Origin: Fidelibacterota bacterium
GTDB lineage: Bacteria; Pseudomonadota; Alphaproteobacteria; Rhodospirillales; Rhodospirillaceae
Length of the DNA stretch: 40,496 nucleotides
Reading direction: 5' to 3'
NCBI GenBank assembly: GCA_947475365.1
Contig: CANJOI010000003.1
Coordinates: 1 to 40,496 of the forward strand
A program made the position numbers and the translations under genes. The notes under the pieces are model-generated. The model was not told the DNA's origin, ran no database searches, and saw only the letters and a list, made by a program, of their open reading frames with translations. The first letter of the stretch is position 1. Every line of letters starts with the position of its first letter. Below are positions 26,101-34,323 of the stretch, in pieces.

Positions 26101-27072
26101 CTATTTCTTCGGGCGCAGCAGCAGCACCGACCCGGCGCTGGCCACGCGCGTGCCCGGCAGCAGCGTGCCGTCCGGGGCCACGCTGAGCTGATGGGCGGGG
26201 GCCGCGATCTTGCCGATGATCTTGCCGCTGGCGGGATCGAATTTGATGATATGGGCGTCGGTGCCGAACGGCACATCGCGCGGCTGCGCATCGACATAAA
26301 CGTCGCCGGCGCTGCTGATGGCCACGGAGAACAACTGTCCGCCGAAGTGTTTCTCGCCCAGGAATTTGCCGTCCATGTCGAACCACTGCACCCGGCCGTT
26401 CTCGCGGTCGGCGACAAAGATCTTGCCGTCGGGGCTGATGGACACGTCATGGGCGTTCATGAACTCGCCCTGGCCTTTGCCGCGCTTGCCGAACTCGCGG
26501 ATCTTCTTGCCGTCGGCGGCGTATTCAAGCACGCGGCCGTTGCAATAGCCGTCGGACGCGAAGATATGGCCGTTCTTGGCGAAGCTGACGTCGGTGGCGC
26601 CGCAGAACGGGCGGGTGGCATCGGGAATGTCGCCGACGCTGATCTCCAGGAGCTTCTTGCCCTCGGCGGTGAACTTGAAAATCTTCGAGGTGTGGGCGTC
26701 GATGGCCCAGACATTGCCTTCCGGATCGACGCGGATGCCGTGGGGAATATCGAACATGCCCTTGCCGAAGCTGCGCAGCACGTTGCCCTTGGAATCCGCG
26801 ACCACGATGGGATCCAGGTTCTTATCCTCGGGCCGGTGGATGATATAGACGTTGCCCTTGGCGTCCCCGGCCATAGCCGAGATGCCGGTGATGGTGGTGG
26901 CCGGGGTGAGCTTCAACTCGATGCGCTCCACCGGCAGGTCCGGAATGGTCTTGACCAGCGCGCGCAAGGCCTCGGTGTCGGCCATTTGCTCCGGCGATAG
27001 TTTGCGATCCTGGGCCAACGCCGGTATCGAAACCAACGCCAGCGCCGCCACGACAATACCCGCGATCCGCAT
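26101..27072 (-). CDS. Exported NHL-repeat beta-propeller, peptidyl-amidoglycolate lyase-like
   Basis: A 323-residue protein with a signal peptide (IAGIVVAALALVSIPALA) and six NHL-type blades, e.g. PHGIRVDPEGNVWAIDAHT, ATDVSFAKNGHIFASDGYCN and NAHDVSISPDGKIFVADREN. The Asp-Gly-Tyr-x-Asn and Asn-Ala-His-Asp-Val pattern resembles the lyase domain of peptide-amidating enzymes, but many bacterial relatives have no known activity. GGGAGAG before the ATG at 27072 favours this start over one at 27111, where the signal peptide would be displaced. It is 68 bases after the flavoprotein gene on the same strand. Confidence 0.85.
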   Translation of the reverse strand: MRIAGIVVAALALVSIPALAQDRKLSPEQMADTEALRALVKTIPDLPVERIELKLTPATTITGISAMAGDAKGNVYIIHRPEDKNLDPIVVADSKGNVLRSFGKGMFDIPHGIRVDPEGNVWAIDAHTSKIFKFTAEGKKLLEISVGDIPDATRPFCGATDVSFAKNGHIFASDGYCNGRVLEYAADGKKIREFGKRGKGQGEFMNAHDVSISPDGKIFVADRENGRVQWFDMDGKFLGEKHFGGQLFSVAISSAGDVYVDAQPRDVPFGTDAHIIKFDPASGKIIGKIAAPAHQLSVAPDGTLLPGTRVASAGSVLLLRPKK

Positions 27073-27140
27073 CTGCACTCTCCCTGAGGCGTTTTTGGTG
27101 CCGGCCATCATGGCGCAAACGCCGCCGCCCCGCTATCCCG

Positions 27141-28787
27141 TCAGGGGTAACTGGACCCGGGTTCAGGCTCCGCGGGCGCCGGCGCCTGGCCGGTCATGCT
27201 GAGCGCGACGGCTTCGGCGATGCGGATGCCGTCGACACCGGCGGAGAGAATGCCGCCGGCATAGCCCGCGCCTTCACCGGCGGGGAACAGCCCCGGCGTG
27301 TTGAGGCTTTGCAGCGCGTCATTGCGCGTGATGCGGATCGGCGCGGAGGTGCGCGACTCCACCGCGGTCATCACCGCGTCGTCCATGGCGAAGCCTTTGA
27401 TCTGCCGGTCGAAGGCCGGGATCGCCTCGCGCATCGCCGCGACCGCGTAGTCCGGCAGGCACTGGCTGAGATCGGTAGGAAAAACGCCGGGGCGGTAGGA
27501 CGAAATCACCGTGTCAAAGCCGGTGCTGGGACGCCCGGCGAGAAAATCTCCGACCCGCTGTCCCGGCGCATCATAGGTACCGCCCCCCGCCTTGAAGGCC
27601 TGCTCTTCCCAATGGCGCTGGAAGGCGATGCCGGCCAGGGGGTGCCCGGGATAATCCTGCGCGGGTGTGATGCCCACGACGATGCCGCTGTTGGCGTTGC
27701 GCTCGGCGCGGGAGTACTGGCTCATGCCGTTGGTCACCACGCGGCCCAGTTCGGACGTGGCCGCAACCACGGTGCCGCCCGGGCACATGCAGAAGCTGTA
27801 GACGGAGCGGCCGTTGGAAGCGTGATGCACCAGCTTGTAGTCCGCCGCGCCCAGCAGCGGGTGACCCGCGAACTTGCCGAAGCGGCAGCGGTCGATCAGC
27901 GACTGGGGATGCTCCATGCGCACGCCGATGGAGAACGGCTTGGCCTCGATATGGACGCCGGACTCGTACAGCATCTCGAAGGTCTCGCGCGCGCTGTGGC
28001 CGACCGCGAGCACCACATGATCGGTATCGATGCGCGTACCGTCGGCCAGCAGCACGCCGCGCACACTGTGGTCGCCGGGCGCGAGGTCAAGACCCGTGAC
28101 CTTGGCCTGGAACCGCACCTCGCCGCCGAGCGCTTCCATGGAGGCGCGAATATTCTCGACCATGCTTACCAGGCGGAAGGTGCCGATATGCGGTTTGCTG
28201 ACATACAGGATTTCATCCGGCGCCCCGGCCTTGACGAATTCGGTCAGCACCTTGCGGCCGCGGTGGTGCGGGTCCTTGATCTGGCTGTGGAGCTTGCCGT
28301 CGGAGAAGGTGCCGGCGCCGCCTTCGCCAAACTGGACGTTGGAATCCGGGTTGAGGGCGCGCTTGCGCCAGAAGGCGAAAGTATCCACCGTGCGCTCGCG
28401 CACGATCTTGCCGCGTTCCAGCACAATGGGCTTGAACCCCATCTGCGCCAGGACCAGCCCCGCGAACATGCCGCAAGGGCCCATGCCGATCACCACCGGG
28501 CGGTGTTTGAGCGAAGCCGGCGCCTGGGCGGCGAACCGGTAGCTGGTGTCGGGCGTGGGCGCGACACCCTTGATGCGGCGTTTGAGCAGGCTGGCTTCGC
28601 CTTCGACCTCGGCATCGACGGTGTAAATAAGCGCGATCTGACTCACGCGCCGTGCGTCATAGCTGCGCCGGAAAATAGTATGGCTTTTGAGCGCGGCGGG
28701 CTTGATGGACAGGCGCTTCAGGATGGCCTTTTTCAGGGCATCCTGGCCGTGGTCCAGGGGCAGCTTGAGTTCGGTCAGGCGGAGCAT
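27141..28787 (-). CDS. FAD-dependent oxidoreductase (COG2509-type)
   Basis: A 548-residue flavoprotein. An N-terminal domain of about 90 residues (KKAILKRLSIKP, FRRSYDARR) precedes the dinucleotide-binding motif GMGPCGMFAG (101-110). Further blocks are NVQFGEGGAGTFSDGKL, VLAVGHSARETF and the C-terminal FPAGEGAGYAGGILSAGVDG, where FAD is bound. Family members are poorly understood; the substrate cannot be named. It is divergent from the ABC exporter gene, whose promoter lies within the 136-base gap. Confidence 0.9.
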   Translation of the reverse strand: MLRLTELKLPLDHGQDALKKAILKRLSIKPAALKSHTIFRRSYDARRVSQIALIYTVDAEVEGEASLLKRRIKGVAPTPDTSYRFAAQAPASLKHRPVVIGMGPCGMFAGLVLAQMGFKPIVLERGKIVRERTVDTFAFWRKRALNPDSNVQFGEGGAGTFSDGKLHSQIKDPHHRGRKVLTEFVKAGAPDEILYVSKPHIGTFRLVSMVENIRASMEALGGEVRFQAKVTGLDLAPGDHSVRGVLLADGTRIDTDHVVLAVGHSARETFEMLYESGVHIEAKPFSIGVRMEHPQSLIDRCRFGKFAGHPLLGAADYKLVHHASNGRSVYSFCMCPGGTVVAATSELGRVVTNGMSQYSRAERNANSGIVVGITPAQDYPGHPLAGIAFQRHWEEQAFKAGGGTYDAPGQRVGDFLAGRPSTGFDTVISSYRPGVFPTDLSQCLPDYAVAAMREAIPAFDRQIKGFAMDDAVMTAVESRTSAPIRITRNDALQSLNTPGLFPAGEGAGYAGGILSAGVDGIRIAEAVALSMTGQAPAPAEPEPGSSYP

Positions 28788-28816
28788 GCGCCTTAAATAA
28801 TGGGCCCGCGCGCGGT

Positions 28817-28845
28817 TTGACAGCCCTAACCGCCTCCCCTAGGAT
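28817..28845 (+). promoter_or_regulatory. Sigma-70-type promoter TTGACA-N17-TAGGAT
   Basis: TTGACA at 28817-28822, exactly 17 bases, then TAGGAT at 28840-28845. The -35 is consensus and the spacing ideal. Start of transcription would be near 28852, just 12 bases before a terminator-like hairpin and about 72 bases ahead of the ABC exporter gene. Confidence 0.65.
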
Positions 28846-28863
28846 TCCCGCACATTTGCCCTT

Positions 28864-28892
28864 AAAGCCCCGCCGGACCCGGCGGGGCTTTT
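28864..28892 (+). terminator. Intrinsic-type terminator in the leader of the ABC exporter gene
   Basis: Arms AAAGCCCCGCC (28864-28874) and GGCGGGGCTTT (28881-28891) with a 6-base loop, followed by T at 28892: a strong GC stem with a short U-run. No plus-strand gene lies upstream, so it acts within the leader of the gene at 28924 as an attenuator, or ends a very short RNA of about 40 bases. Confidence 0.7.
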
Positions 28893-28923
28893 GCTTCTTG
28901 AGCCCCCTGATTCTTGAACGGCT

Positions 28924-30768
28924 ATGTTCCGGTTTTTCGAGACACGGCTGAATCCCACCGCAGACTCGCCCGAGGCCGCACCACCGCCCGGGGCGCTGGC
29001 GTTCTATTGGCATTACGCGCGCCAGGCCAAGGGGCTGCTCGTGACCCTGTTCTTCACCGGGGCCGTGGCGGCGTTGCTGGATCTGCTCATCCCCTTGTTC
29101 ATCGGCCGGGTGGTGACCCTGGTCTCCACCCACTCTCCCAGCGAAGTGTTTCGCGACTACGGCTGGCAGCTCGGGGCCATGGCGGCGATCCAGTTGGGCC
29201 TGCGGCCCCTGCTGATCTTCTTCAACAACCTGCTGAATAACCAGGCCATCGCCGCCAACCTCACCAATATGGTGCGCTGGCAAAGCCACTGGCATGTGGT
29301 GCGCCAGGGCTGGAGTTTTTTCCAAAGCGATTTCGCCGGCCGCATCGCCAACCGCATCATGCAGACCGGGCCGTCGCTCAGGGACAGCATCGTCGCGTCC
29401 ACCAACGCGGTCTGGTACCTGGTGGTCTATGGCAGCAGCGCCATCGCCGTATTGCTGAATTTCGATCCGCGTCTGTCGCTGCCGATCTTCGCCTGGTTCG
29501 GCGCCTATATCATCATGCTGCGCTTTTTTGTGCCGCGCCTGCGCGACCGGTCCAAGGCGCTGTCGGAGGTGCGCTCGGCGCTGACCGGCCGCATCGTCGA
29601 CAGCTACACCAACATTCTCACCGTCAAGCTGTTCGCGCGGCCCAAGGACGAAGACGACTTCGTGCGTGAGTCCCTCGACGATCACGGGCGCACCTATCAT
29701 CGTCAGTTGCGCATGATGACGCTGTTCACGCTGACCTTGAGCCTGATCAATGCCGCTATGGTCGTGGGCATGGGGGCGTTCGCGATCCTGCTGTGGTCCA
29801 GCGGCAAGATCACCGTGGGCGTGGTGGCCATGGCGTTACCGCTGGCGTGGCAGATCCAGGCCATGTCCGGATGGGTCGCCCAGAACATCACCGGCATCTT
29901 CGAGAACGTCGGCACGGTGCTGGATGGGATGAAATCCATCGCCACGCCGCGCACCATGCGCGACCGCGAGACCGCAAAAGCCTTGGTCATGGGCGCGGGT
30001 GAAATCCGCTTTGAGGACGTTCATTTCGGCTACGGATCGGCGAAGGGCGTGCTGCACGGCATCAATATGGTCATCAAACCGGGCGAGCGCATCGGCCTGG
30101 TGGGGCCGTCGGGCGCGGGCAAATCGACCATGGTGAACCTGCTGCTGCGGTTCTTCGAAGTGGATGCCGGGCGCATCGTCATCGACGGCCAGGATATCGC
30201 CGGGCTGACGCAGGAATCCTTGCGCGCGCAGATCGCCATGGTGACCCAGGACACCTCGCTGCTGCATCGGTCGATCCGTGAGAACATCCGCTACGGCCGG
30301 CCCGACGCCACCGAAGCCGAGGTGCGCGCGGCGGCGAAGCAAGCGCATGCCCTCGATTTCATCGAAGGGCTTGTGGATTGGCAGGGGCGCACCGGGTTTG
30401 ACGCCCAGGTGGGCGAGCGCGGCGTGAAGCTCTCCGGCGGGCAACGCCAGCGCATCGCCCTGGCGCGCGTCATCCTCAAGAACGCGCCGATCCTGGTGTT
30501 GGACGAAGCCACCTCGGCGCTGGACTCGGAAGTGGAAGCCGCAATCCAGGAACAGCTCGACGCGCTCATGGAAGGCCGCACGGTGATCGCCATCGCCCAC
30601 CGGCTCTCGACCATCGCGCGCATGGACCGGCTGGTGGTTATGGACCAGGGACGCATCGTCGAGACCGGCAGCCACGCGGAGTTGCTGGCCCAGGACGGCA
30701 TCTACGCCCGCCTGTGGCAGCGCCAGTCGGGCGGGTTCGAGGATCCCAAGCGCCGGCTTAGTATTTAA
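28924..30768 (+). CDS. ABC exporter, fused membrane and ATPase domains
   Basis: A 614-residue half-transporter of the type I exporter (MsbA-like) class. Residues about 30-340 hold six membrane segments (LLVTLFFTGAVAALLDLLIP first). The ATPase domain follows: Walker A GPSGAGKST near 394, Q-loop MVTQDTSLLH, signature LSGGQRQR, Walker B ILVLDEATSALD and H-loop IAHRLSTI. It would work as a homodimer exporting a lipid, peptide or drug; no partner gene identifies the cargo. Its 3' end overlaps the convergent flavoprotein gene by 11 bases. Its leader contains a promoter and terminator hairpin. Confidence 0.93.
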   Translation: MFRFFETRLNPTADSPEAAPPPGALAFYWHYARQAKGLLVTLFFTGAVAALLDLLIPLFIGRVVTLVSTHSPSEVFRDYGWQLGAMAAIQLGLRPLLIFFNNLLNNQAIAANLTNMVRWQSHWHVVRQGWSFFQSDFAGRIANRIMQTGPSLRDSIVASTNAVWYLVVYGSSAIAVLLNFDPRLSLPIFAWFGAYIIMLRFFVPRLRDRSKALSEVRSALTGRIVDSYTNILTVKLFARPKDEDDFVRESLDDHGRTYHRQLRMMTLFTLTLSLINAAMVVGMGAFAILLWSSGKITVGVVAMALPLAWQIQAMSGWVAQNITGIFENVGTVLDGMKSIATPRTMRDRETAKALVMGAGEIRFEDVHFGYGSAKGVLHGINMVIKPGERIGLVGPSGAGKSTMVNLLLRFFEVDAGRIVIDGQDIAGLTQESLRAQIAMVTQDTSLLHRSIRENIRYGRPDATEAEVRAAAKQAHALDFIEGLVDWQGRTGFDAQVGERGVKLSGGQRQRIALARVILKNAPILVLDEATSALDSEVEAAIQEQLDALMEGRTVIAIAHRLSTIARMDRLVVMDQGRIVETGSHAELLAQDGIYARLWQRQSGGFEDPKRRLSI

Positions 30769-31963
30769 GCCAGCGCAGGACACCGTCCGCCGCCGCGCGA
30801 CCGGTGGCGAAACAGGCGGTGAGCAGATATCCGCCGGTGGGCGCTTCCCAATCCAGCATCTCGCCCGCGCAGAACACGCCGGGTTTGGCGCGGAGCATGA
30901 GGTTGTCATCCAGCGCTTCGAAGGTGACGCCACCGGCGGTGCTGATGACTTCCGCCAGGGGCCGCGGCGCGGTGAGGCGCAGCGGCAGCGCCTTGATGGC
31001 TGTGGCAATGGCGGCTTGCGACGCCATCTCATCCGGCGTCAGCATCTCGCGGAGCAGCCCCGCTTTCACGCCTTCGATACCGGCGCTCTTGCGCATATGG
31101 GTGGCGAGCGAGGCCTTGCCGCGCGGGCGGGTCACGGCGGTGGCGACTTCGCTTTCGCTCATCCCCGGCGCCAGATCAAGCATGAGGACAGCGCGCCCTT
31201 CGCGAGCGATGCGATCGCGCAAGGAGGCCGAGAGCGCATAAATCAGGCCGCCTTCGATGCCGGTTTCGGTGATCACGCATTCGCCGCGCTGCCGCGGGCC
31301 GTCGGTCCAGGCGGCGATGGCCTTCACCGGCGTGCCGGCGAACCGTTCGCGGAAGTGATCGCTCCAGCCCACGTCAAAGCCGCAGTTGGCGGGTTTCAGC
31401 GGCGCGACATCCGCGCCAGCGGCTTCCAGCACCGTCACCCAGGCGCCATCGGAGCCCAGCTGCGGCCAGCTGCCGCCGCCCAGCGCCAGGATCACCGCGT
31501 CGGCGGTTTCCACCACACGTCCGGCGGGGGTTTCAAAGGCCAGGGCTGTTCCCTCCCATCCCCGCCAGCGATGCCGGGTGCGGAACCGCACGCCCGCCTG
31601 CCGCAGCCGCCTGATCCAGGCGCGCAGCAAGGGCGCGGCTTTCATTTCTGCCGGGAATACCCGTCCCGAGGTGCCTACAAAGGTCGTCACACCGAGGCCT
31701 TCCGCCCAGGCGCGCAAGGCGCTGGGATTGAAGGCCCGCACCAGCGGCGCGAGCCGATCCTGGCGCGCGCCAAACCGTTTCTGGAACCGTTCCAAAGGTT
31801 CATTATGGGTGAGGTTGAGCCCCCCCTTGCCGGCCATCAGGAATTTCCGGCCCACGGACGGCATGGCGTCATAGACCGTCACCGCGAAGCCCGCGCCCGC
31901 GAGGATTTCCGCCGCGGTCAGGCCCGCCGGCCCGCCGCCGACGATTGCGATTGTCTTGGTCAC
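30758..31963 (-). CDS. HI0933/BaiN-family flavoprotein
   Basis: A 401-residue FAD-binding protein. The N-terminal IAIVGGGPAGLTAAEILAG is the dinucleotide fold, followed by AMPSVGRKFLMAGKGGLNLTH, the hallmark GRKFLMAGKGG-N block of the HI0933 family. LALGGGSWPQLGSDG and the C-terminal VFCAGEMLDWEAPTGGYLL also fit. The reaction of this subgroup is not established. The start chosen is the GTG at 31963, five residues before the flavin motif; the open frame extends 67 codons further but without family features. No clear ribosome site is seen. Confidence 0.88.
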   Translation of the reverse strand: MTKTIAIVGGGPAGLTAAEILAGAGFAVTVYDAMPSVGRKFLMAGKGGLNLTHNEPLERFQKRFGARQDRLAPLVRAFNPSALRAWAEGLGVTTFVGTSGRVFPAEMKAAPLLRAWIRRLRQAGVRFRTRHRWRGWEGTALAFETPAGRVVETADAVILALGGGSWPQLGSDGAWVTVLEAAGADVAPLKPANCGFDVGWSDHFRERFAGTPVKAIAAWTDGPRQRGECVITETGIEGGLIYALSASLRDRIAREGRAVLMLDLAPGMSESEVATAVTRPRGKASLATHMRKSAGIEGVKAGLLREMLTPDEMASQAAIATAIKALPLRLTAPRPLAEVISTAGGVTFEALDDNLMLRAKPGVFCAGEMLDWEAPTGGYLLTACFATGRAAADGVLRWLKY

Positions 31964-32048
31964 GCGGAGGTCACATCCATGGAGTTCAGGAATTTGTCGG
32001 GTGGCGATTCCTCGTTTATAGGATATCCGCGCCTTTGCGAGGATATTC

Positions 32049-32815
32049 ATGACCAGCTTCACCGCCCATAACATCCGCTTCGCCGACGGCTCGGTGACCA
32101 TGCCCGAGCAAAACCACCTGCTGGCGGATGTGCCCTGGTGCGGCGGCACCAAGCGCCTGCTCAATATGATCTATGGCGGCGCGCCCGCGGGAAACGCATC
32201 GCCGACCTGGGCTGCCTGGAAGGCGGCTACGCCCTGGAATTCGCGCGCATGGGAATGGACGCCTTCGGCATCGAGGTGCGCCAGTCCAATTTCGACAACT
32301 GCCTGGAGGTAAAGCGCCGCGCCGGCCTCGCCAACCTGGATTTCGCCAAGGATGACGTGCTCAACCTGCCCAAGTACGGCATGTTCGACGTGATCTTCTG
32401 CTGCGGTCTTCTCTACCACCTGGATAACCCACGCGCCTTCATCAAGATGCTGGGCCAGCAGGCCCGCGACGCCGTGATCATCAACACCCACTACGCGCCC
32501 TGGGACTGGCATCCCAAGACGGTGTTCACATTGTCGCCCATCGAGCAGCATGAGGGCCTTCCCGGCCGCTGGTATTTCGAACACGACATCACCGGCAATA
32601 CCGAGGCGCTGGAAAAACTGAAGTGGGCGTCGTGGGAAAATCAGCGCAGCTTCTGGCCGGTGAAGGAAGCCCTGCTGCAGGCCATCGCCGAAGCCGGGTT
32701 CAACGTGGTGTTGGAGCAGTACGATGTGCTGGGGGATATCCTCGGCAACGGCACCAGCGACGAAACCATCTCGAACCACCGCAGCGTGTTCGTGGGGATT
32801 CGCACCAAGGCCTAA
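32049..32815 (+). pseudogene. Class I SAM-dependent methyltransferase, interrupted by a -1 frameshift
   Basis: Two overlapping frames encode one methyltransferase. Frame 1 (from the ATG at 32049, behind GAGGAT) gives FTAHNIRFADGSVTMPEQ, then PWCGGTKRLLNMIYGG; it would stop at 32312. Frame 2 continues from about 32189 with the SAM-binding block RIADLGCLEGGYALEFA, then IFCCGLLYHLDNP, to a stop at 32815. The joint needs one base more, or a -1 slip. A missing C in the CCC at 32184-32186 would give a natural A-P-R-G-K-R-I-A-D-L junction. Alternatively the heptamer GGGAAAC at 32189-32195 lies in the right frame for programmed slippage. The downstream frame is intact over about 200 codons, which argues against old decay. 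Neighbours are glycan-type genes. Confidence 0.82.
32189..32228 (+). other. Candidate -1 frameshift signal: GGGAAAC heptamer plus stem-loop
   Basis: GGGAAAC (32189-32195) is read in frame as G-GGA-AAC, the X-XXY-YYZ form of -1 slippery sites. Slipping one base back places the ribosome in the frame that encodes the rest of the methyltransferase. A stem of 8 pairs (32210-32217 with 32221-32228, two of them G-U) with a GGA loop follows after 14 bases, longer than the usual 5-9. The stem also encodes a conserved motif, so it may be chance. Confidence 0.35.
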
Positions 32816-34267
32816 TTATATAGCTTTAAACTTGCGCCAAGCGAACAACACCATGCGCAACAGCAGCCAACCGTGCTGGAAGCGCGAGATCTGGGTTTCG
32901 CCGTAGGCCCGGTCGGCGTAGCGGATGGGCACCTCGACGATCTTCAGGTTCAGGCGCGCGGCGCCGAAGATCAGGTCGAAATCGCCGAACGGATCGAATT
33001 CCCCAAAATAACCGCGATTGACGACGATGGTCTCGTAGTCGCGCTTCCACAGCACTTTCGTGCCGCACAGCGTGTCGGTGAACCGCTGATTGAGCAGGAA
33101 TGAGAACGCGCTTGCGAAGGCGCGGTTGGCGATCCAGTTGAGAAACCGCATGGCGCGGTCGGCCATGGGATAGACCAGCCGCGAGCCGTTGATGAACTCG
33201 CCGATCCCCGAGGCGATGGCGTGATAGAACTTGGGCAGGGATTCCGGGGGCATGGTGAGATCGGCGTCGAGGATCATCAGCACCTCGCCGCGCGCCGCCG
33301 CGAATCCCTTGCGCACCGCGTCACCCTTGCCCTTGCCGTCCTGGCGCAGGACCTTGATGTCCATGCCGGGATAGGTGTCGCGCACGCGCAGGCATTCTTC
33401 GTAGGTGCCGTCGGCGCTGTGGCCTTCCACAAAGATCACTTCCAGATCGCGCGCGAATTTCGGCAGGCGGCGGACAGCGCTTTCGATATTGCCGCGCTCG
33501 TTGCGGCAGGGAATCAGCACGGTGCAGGACGGCGCGGACGGCGCACCAGCGCTGGGCCGCGCGACCACATAGTTGCGCAAGCACAGGCGGCGGATACCCG
33601 GCAGCGGCGCGATGGTCCGGTTGATAAGCGGCCCCAGCCCCAGAAGCCTGCGCGGCAACAGCTGGCGCCATTCGCGCTTCACCGGCTCCCATCCCGCCAG
33701 CGCCAGCAGGTTCATGGTGTCGGTGGTGCTGAGCCAAGTGTGCTGGCCTTGCGGCATTTTCAGGCCAAGGCGTTCCGCCGCGCCCAGCACCGGTTCCCAC
33801 AGACGCGAATAGTAACTGACGATGATGCGCGTGCGCGGGCCGGCGAAGCGCAACAACTGGCGCAAGGTCTCCTCGCAGTCGTCGAGGAAGCCAATGGTGT
33901 CGGAGAGCAGGATCACGTCGAAGATACCCGCGATTTTCGCGAGATCGGCTTTGTCCTCGGCATTGCCGACGTAGAATTCCAGGCCGGCGTGACGTTCGCG
34001 GGCGCGCGCGACGGTGGCCGGCGACAGGTCGATCCCCACGCCACGCGATGGCTTGAGCGCGGCCAGCACGTCCCCCAGGCCGCAGCCCACTTCGAGAATG
34101 CTGGCGCCCGCGGGCACCAGGAACCGCAAATAAGCCAAGTCGGCATCGTGGAATGCCCGGTTGCGCGCGGCCCAGCCGTCCACGTCGGGGGCGAGGCGGT
34201 CGAACAGGTCGCGCACCGCCGCCTGGCGAGGCGTCAGCGTCGAAACGGAAAAGCCGGAATCATCCAT
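32816..34267 (-). CDS. Methyltransferase - GT2 glycosyltransferase fusion
   Basis: A 483-residue two-domain protein. Residues about 15-235 form a class I methyltransferase with motif I ILEVGCGLGDVLAALK, GVGIDLS and FDVILLSDTIGFLDD. From about 249 a GT2 domain begins: TVLIPCRNERGNIESAV, EGHSADGT, DGKGKGDAVRKGF and the catalytic LDADLTM (Asp334/Asp336), then DTLCGTKVLWK, GDFDLIFGAA and YGETQISRFQHG. The GT2 half resembles dolichol/polyprenyl-phosphate sugar transferases. The ATG at 34267 begins the polar N-terminus; the frame extends only 12 codons further. It ends 1 base after the convergent methyltransferase gene. Confidence 0.9.
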   Translation of the reverse strand: MDDSGFSVSTLTPRQAAVRDLFDRLAPDVDGWAARNRAFHDADLAYLRFLVPAGASILEVGCGLGDVLAALKPSRGVGIDLSPATVARARERHAGLEFYVGNAEDKADLAKIAGIFDVILLSDTIGFLDDCEETLRQLLRFAGPRTRIIVSYYSRLWEPVLGAAERLGLKMPQGQHTWLSTTDTMNLLALAGWEPVKREWRQLLPRRLLGLGPLINRTIAPLPGIRRLCLRNYVVARPSAGAPSAPSCTVLIPCRNERGNIESAVRRLPKFARDLEVIFVEGHSADGTYEECLRVRDTYPGMDIKVLRQDGKGKGDAVRKGFAAARGEVLMILDADLTMPPESLPKFYHAIASGIGEFINGSRLVYPMADRAMRFLNWIANRAFASAFSFLLNQRFTDTLCGTKVLWKRDYETIVVNRGYFGEFDPFGDFDLIFGAARLNLKIVEVPIRYADRAYGETQISRFQHGWLLLRMVLFAWRKFKAI

Positions 34268-34323
34268 GGGTGCAAAATCCCATTGCCAGGACCGCCACCG
34301 CAAGCCCCGTTATTCCGGGCGCT

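Noticed and set aside
27309-28796. 495-codon plus-strand frame opposite the flavoprotein
   Set aside because: Shadow of the COG2509-type gene; no motif.
28864-28892. Hairpin as the terminator of a plus-strand gene upstream
   Set aside because: No plus-strand gene lies between 26032 and 28864, so it must belong to a leader or a tiny RNA.
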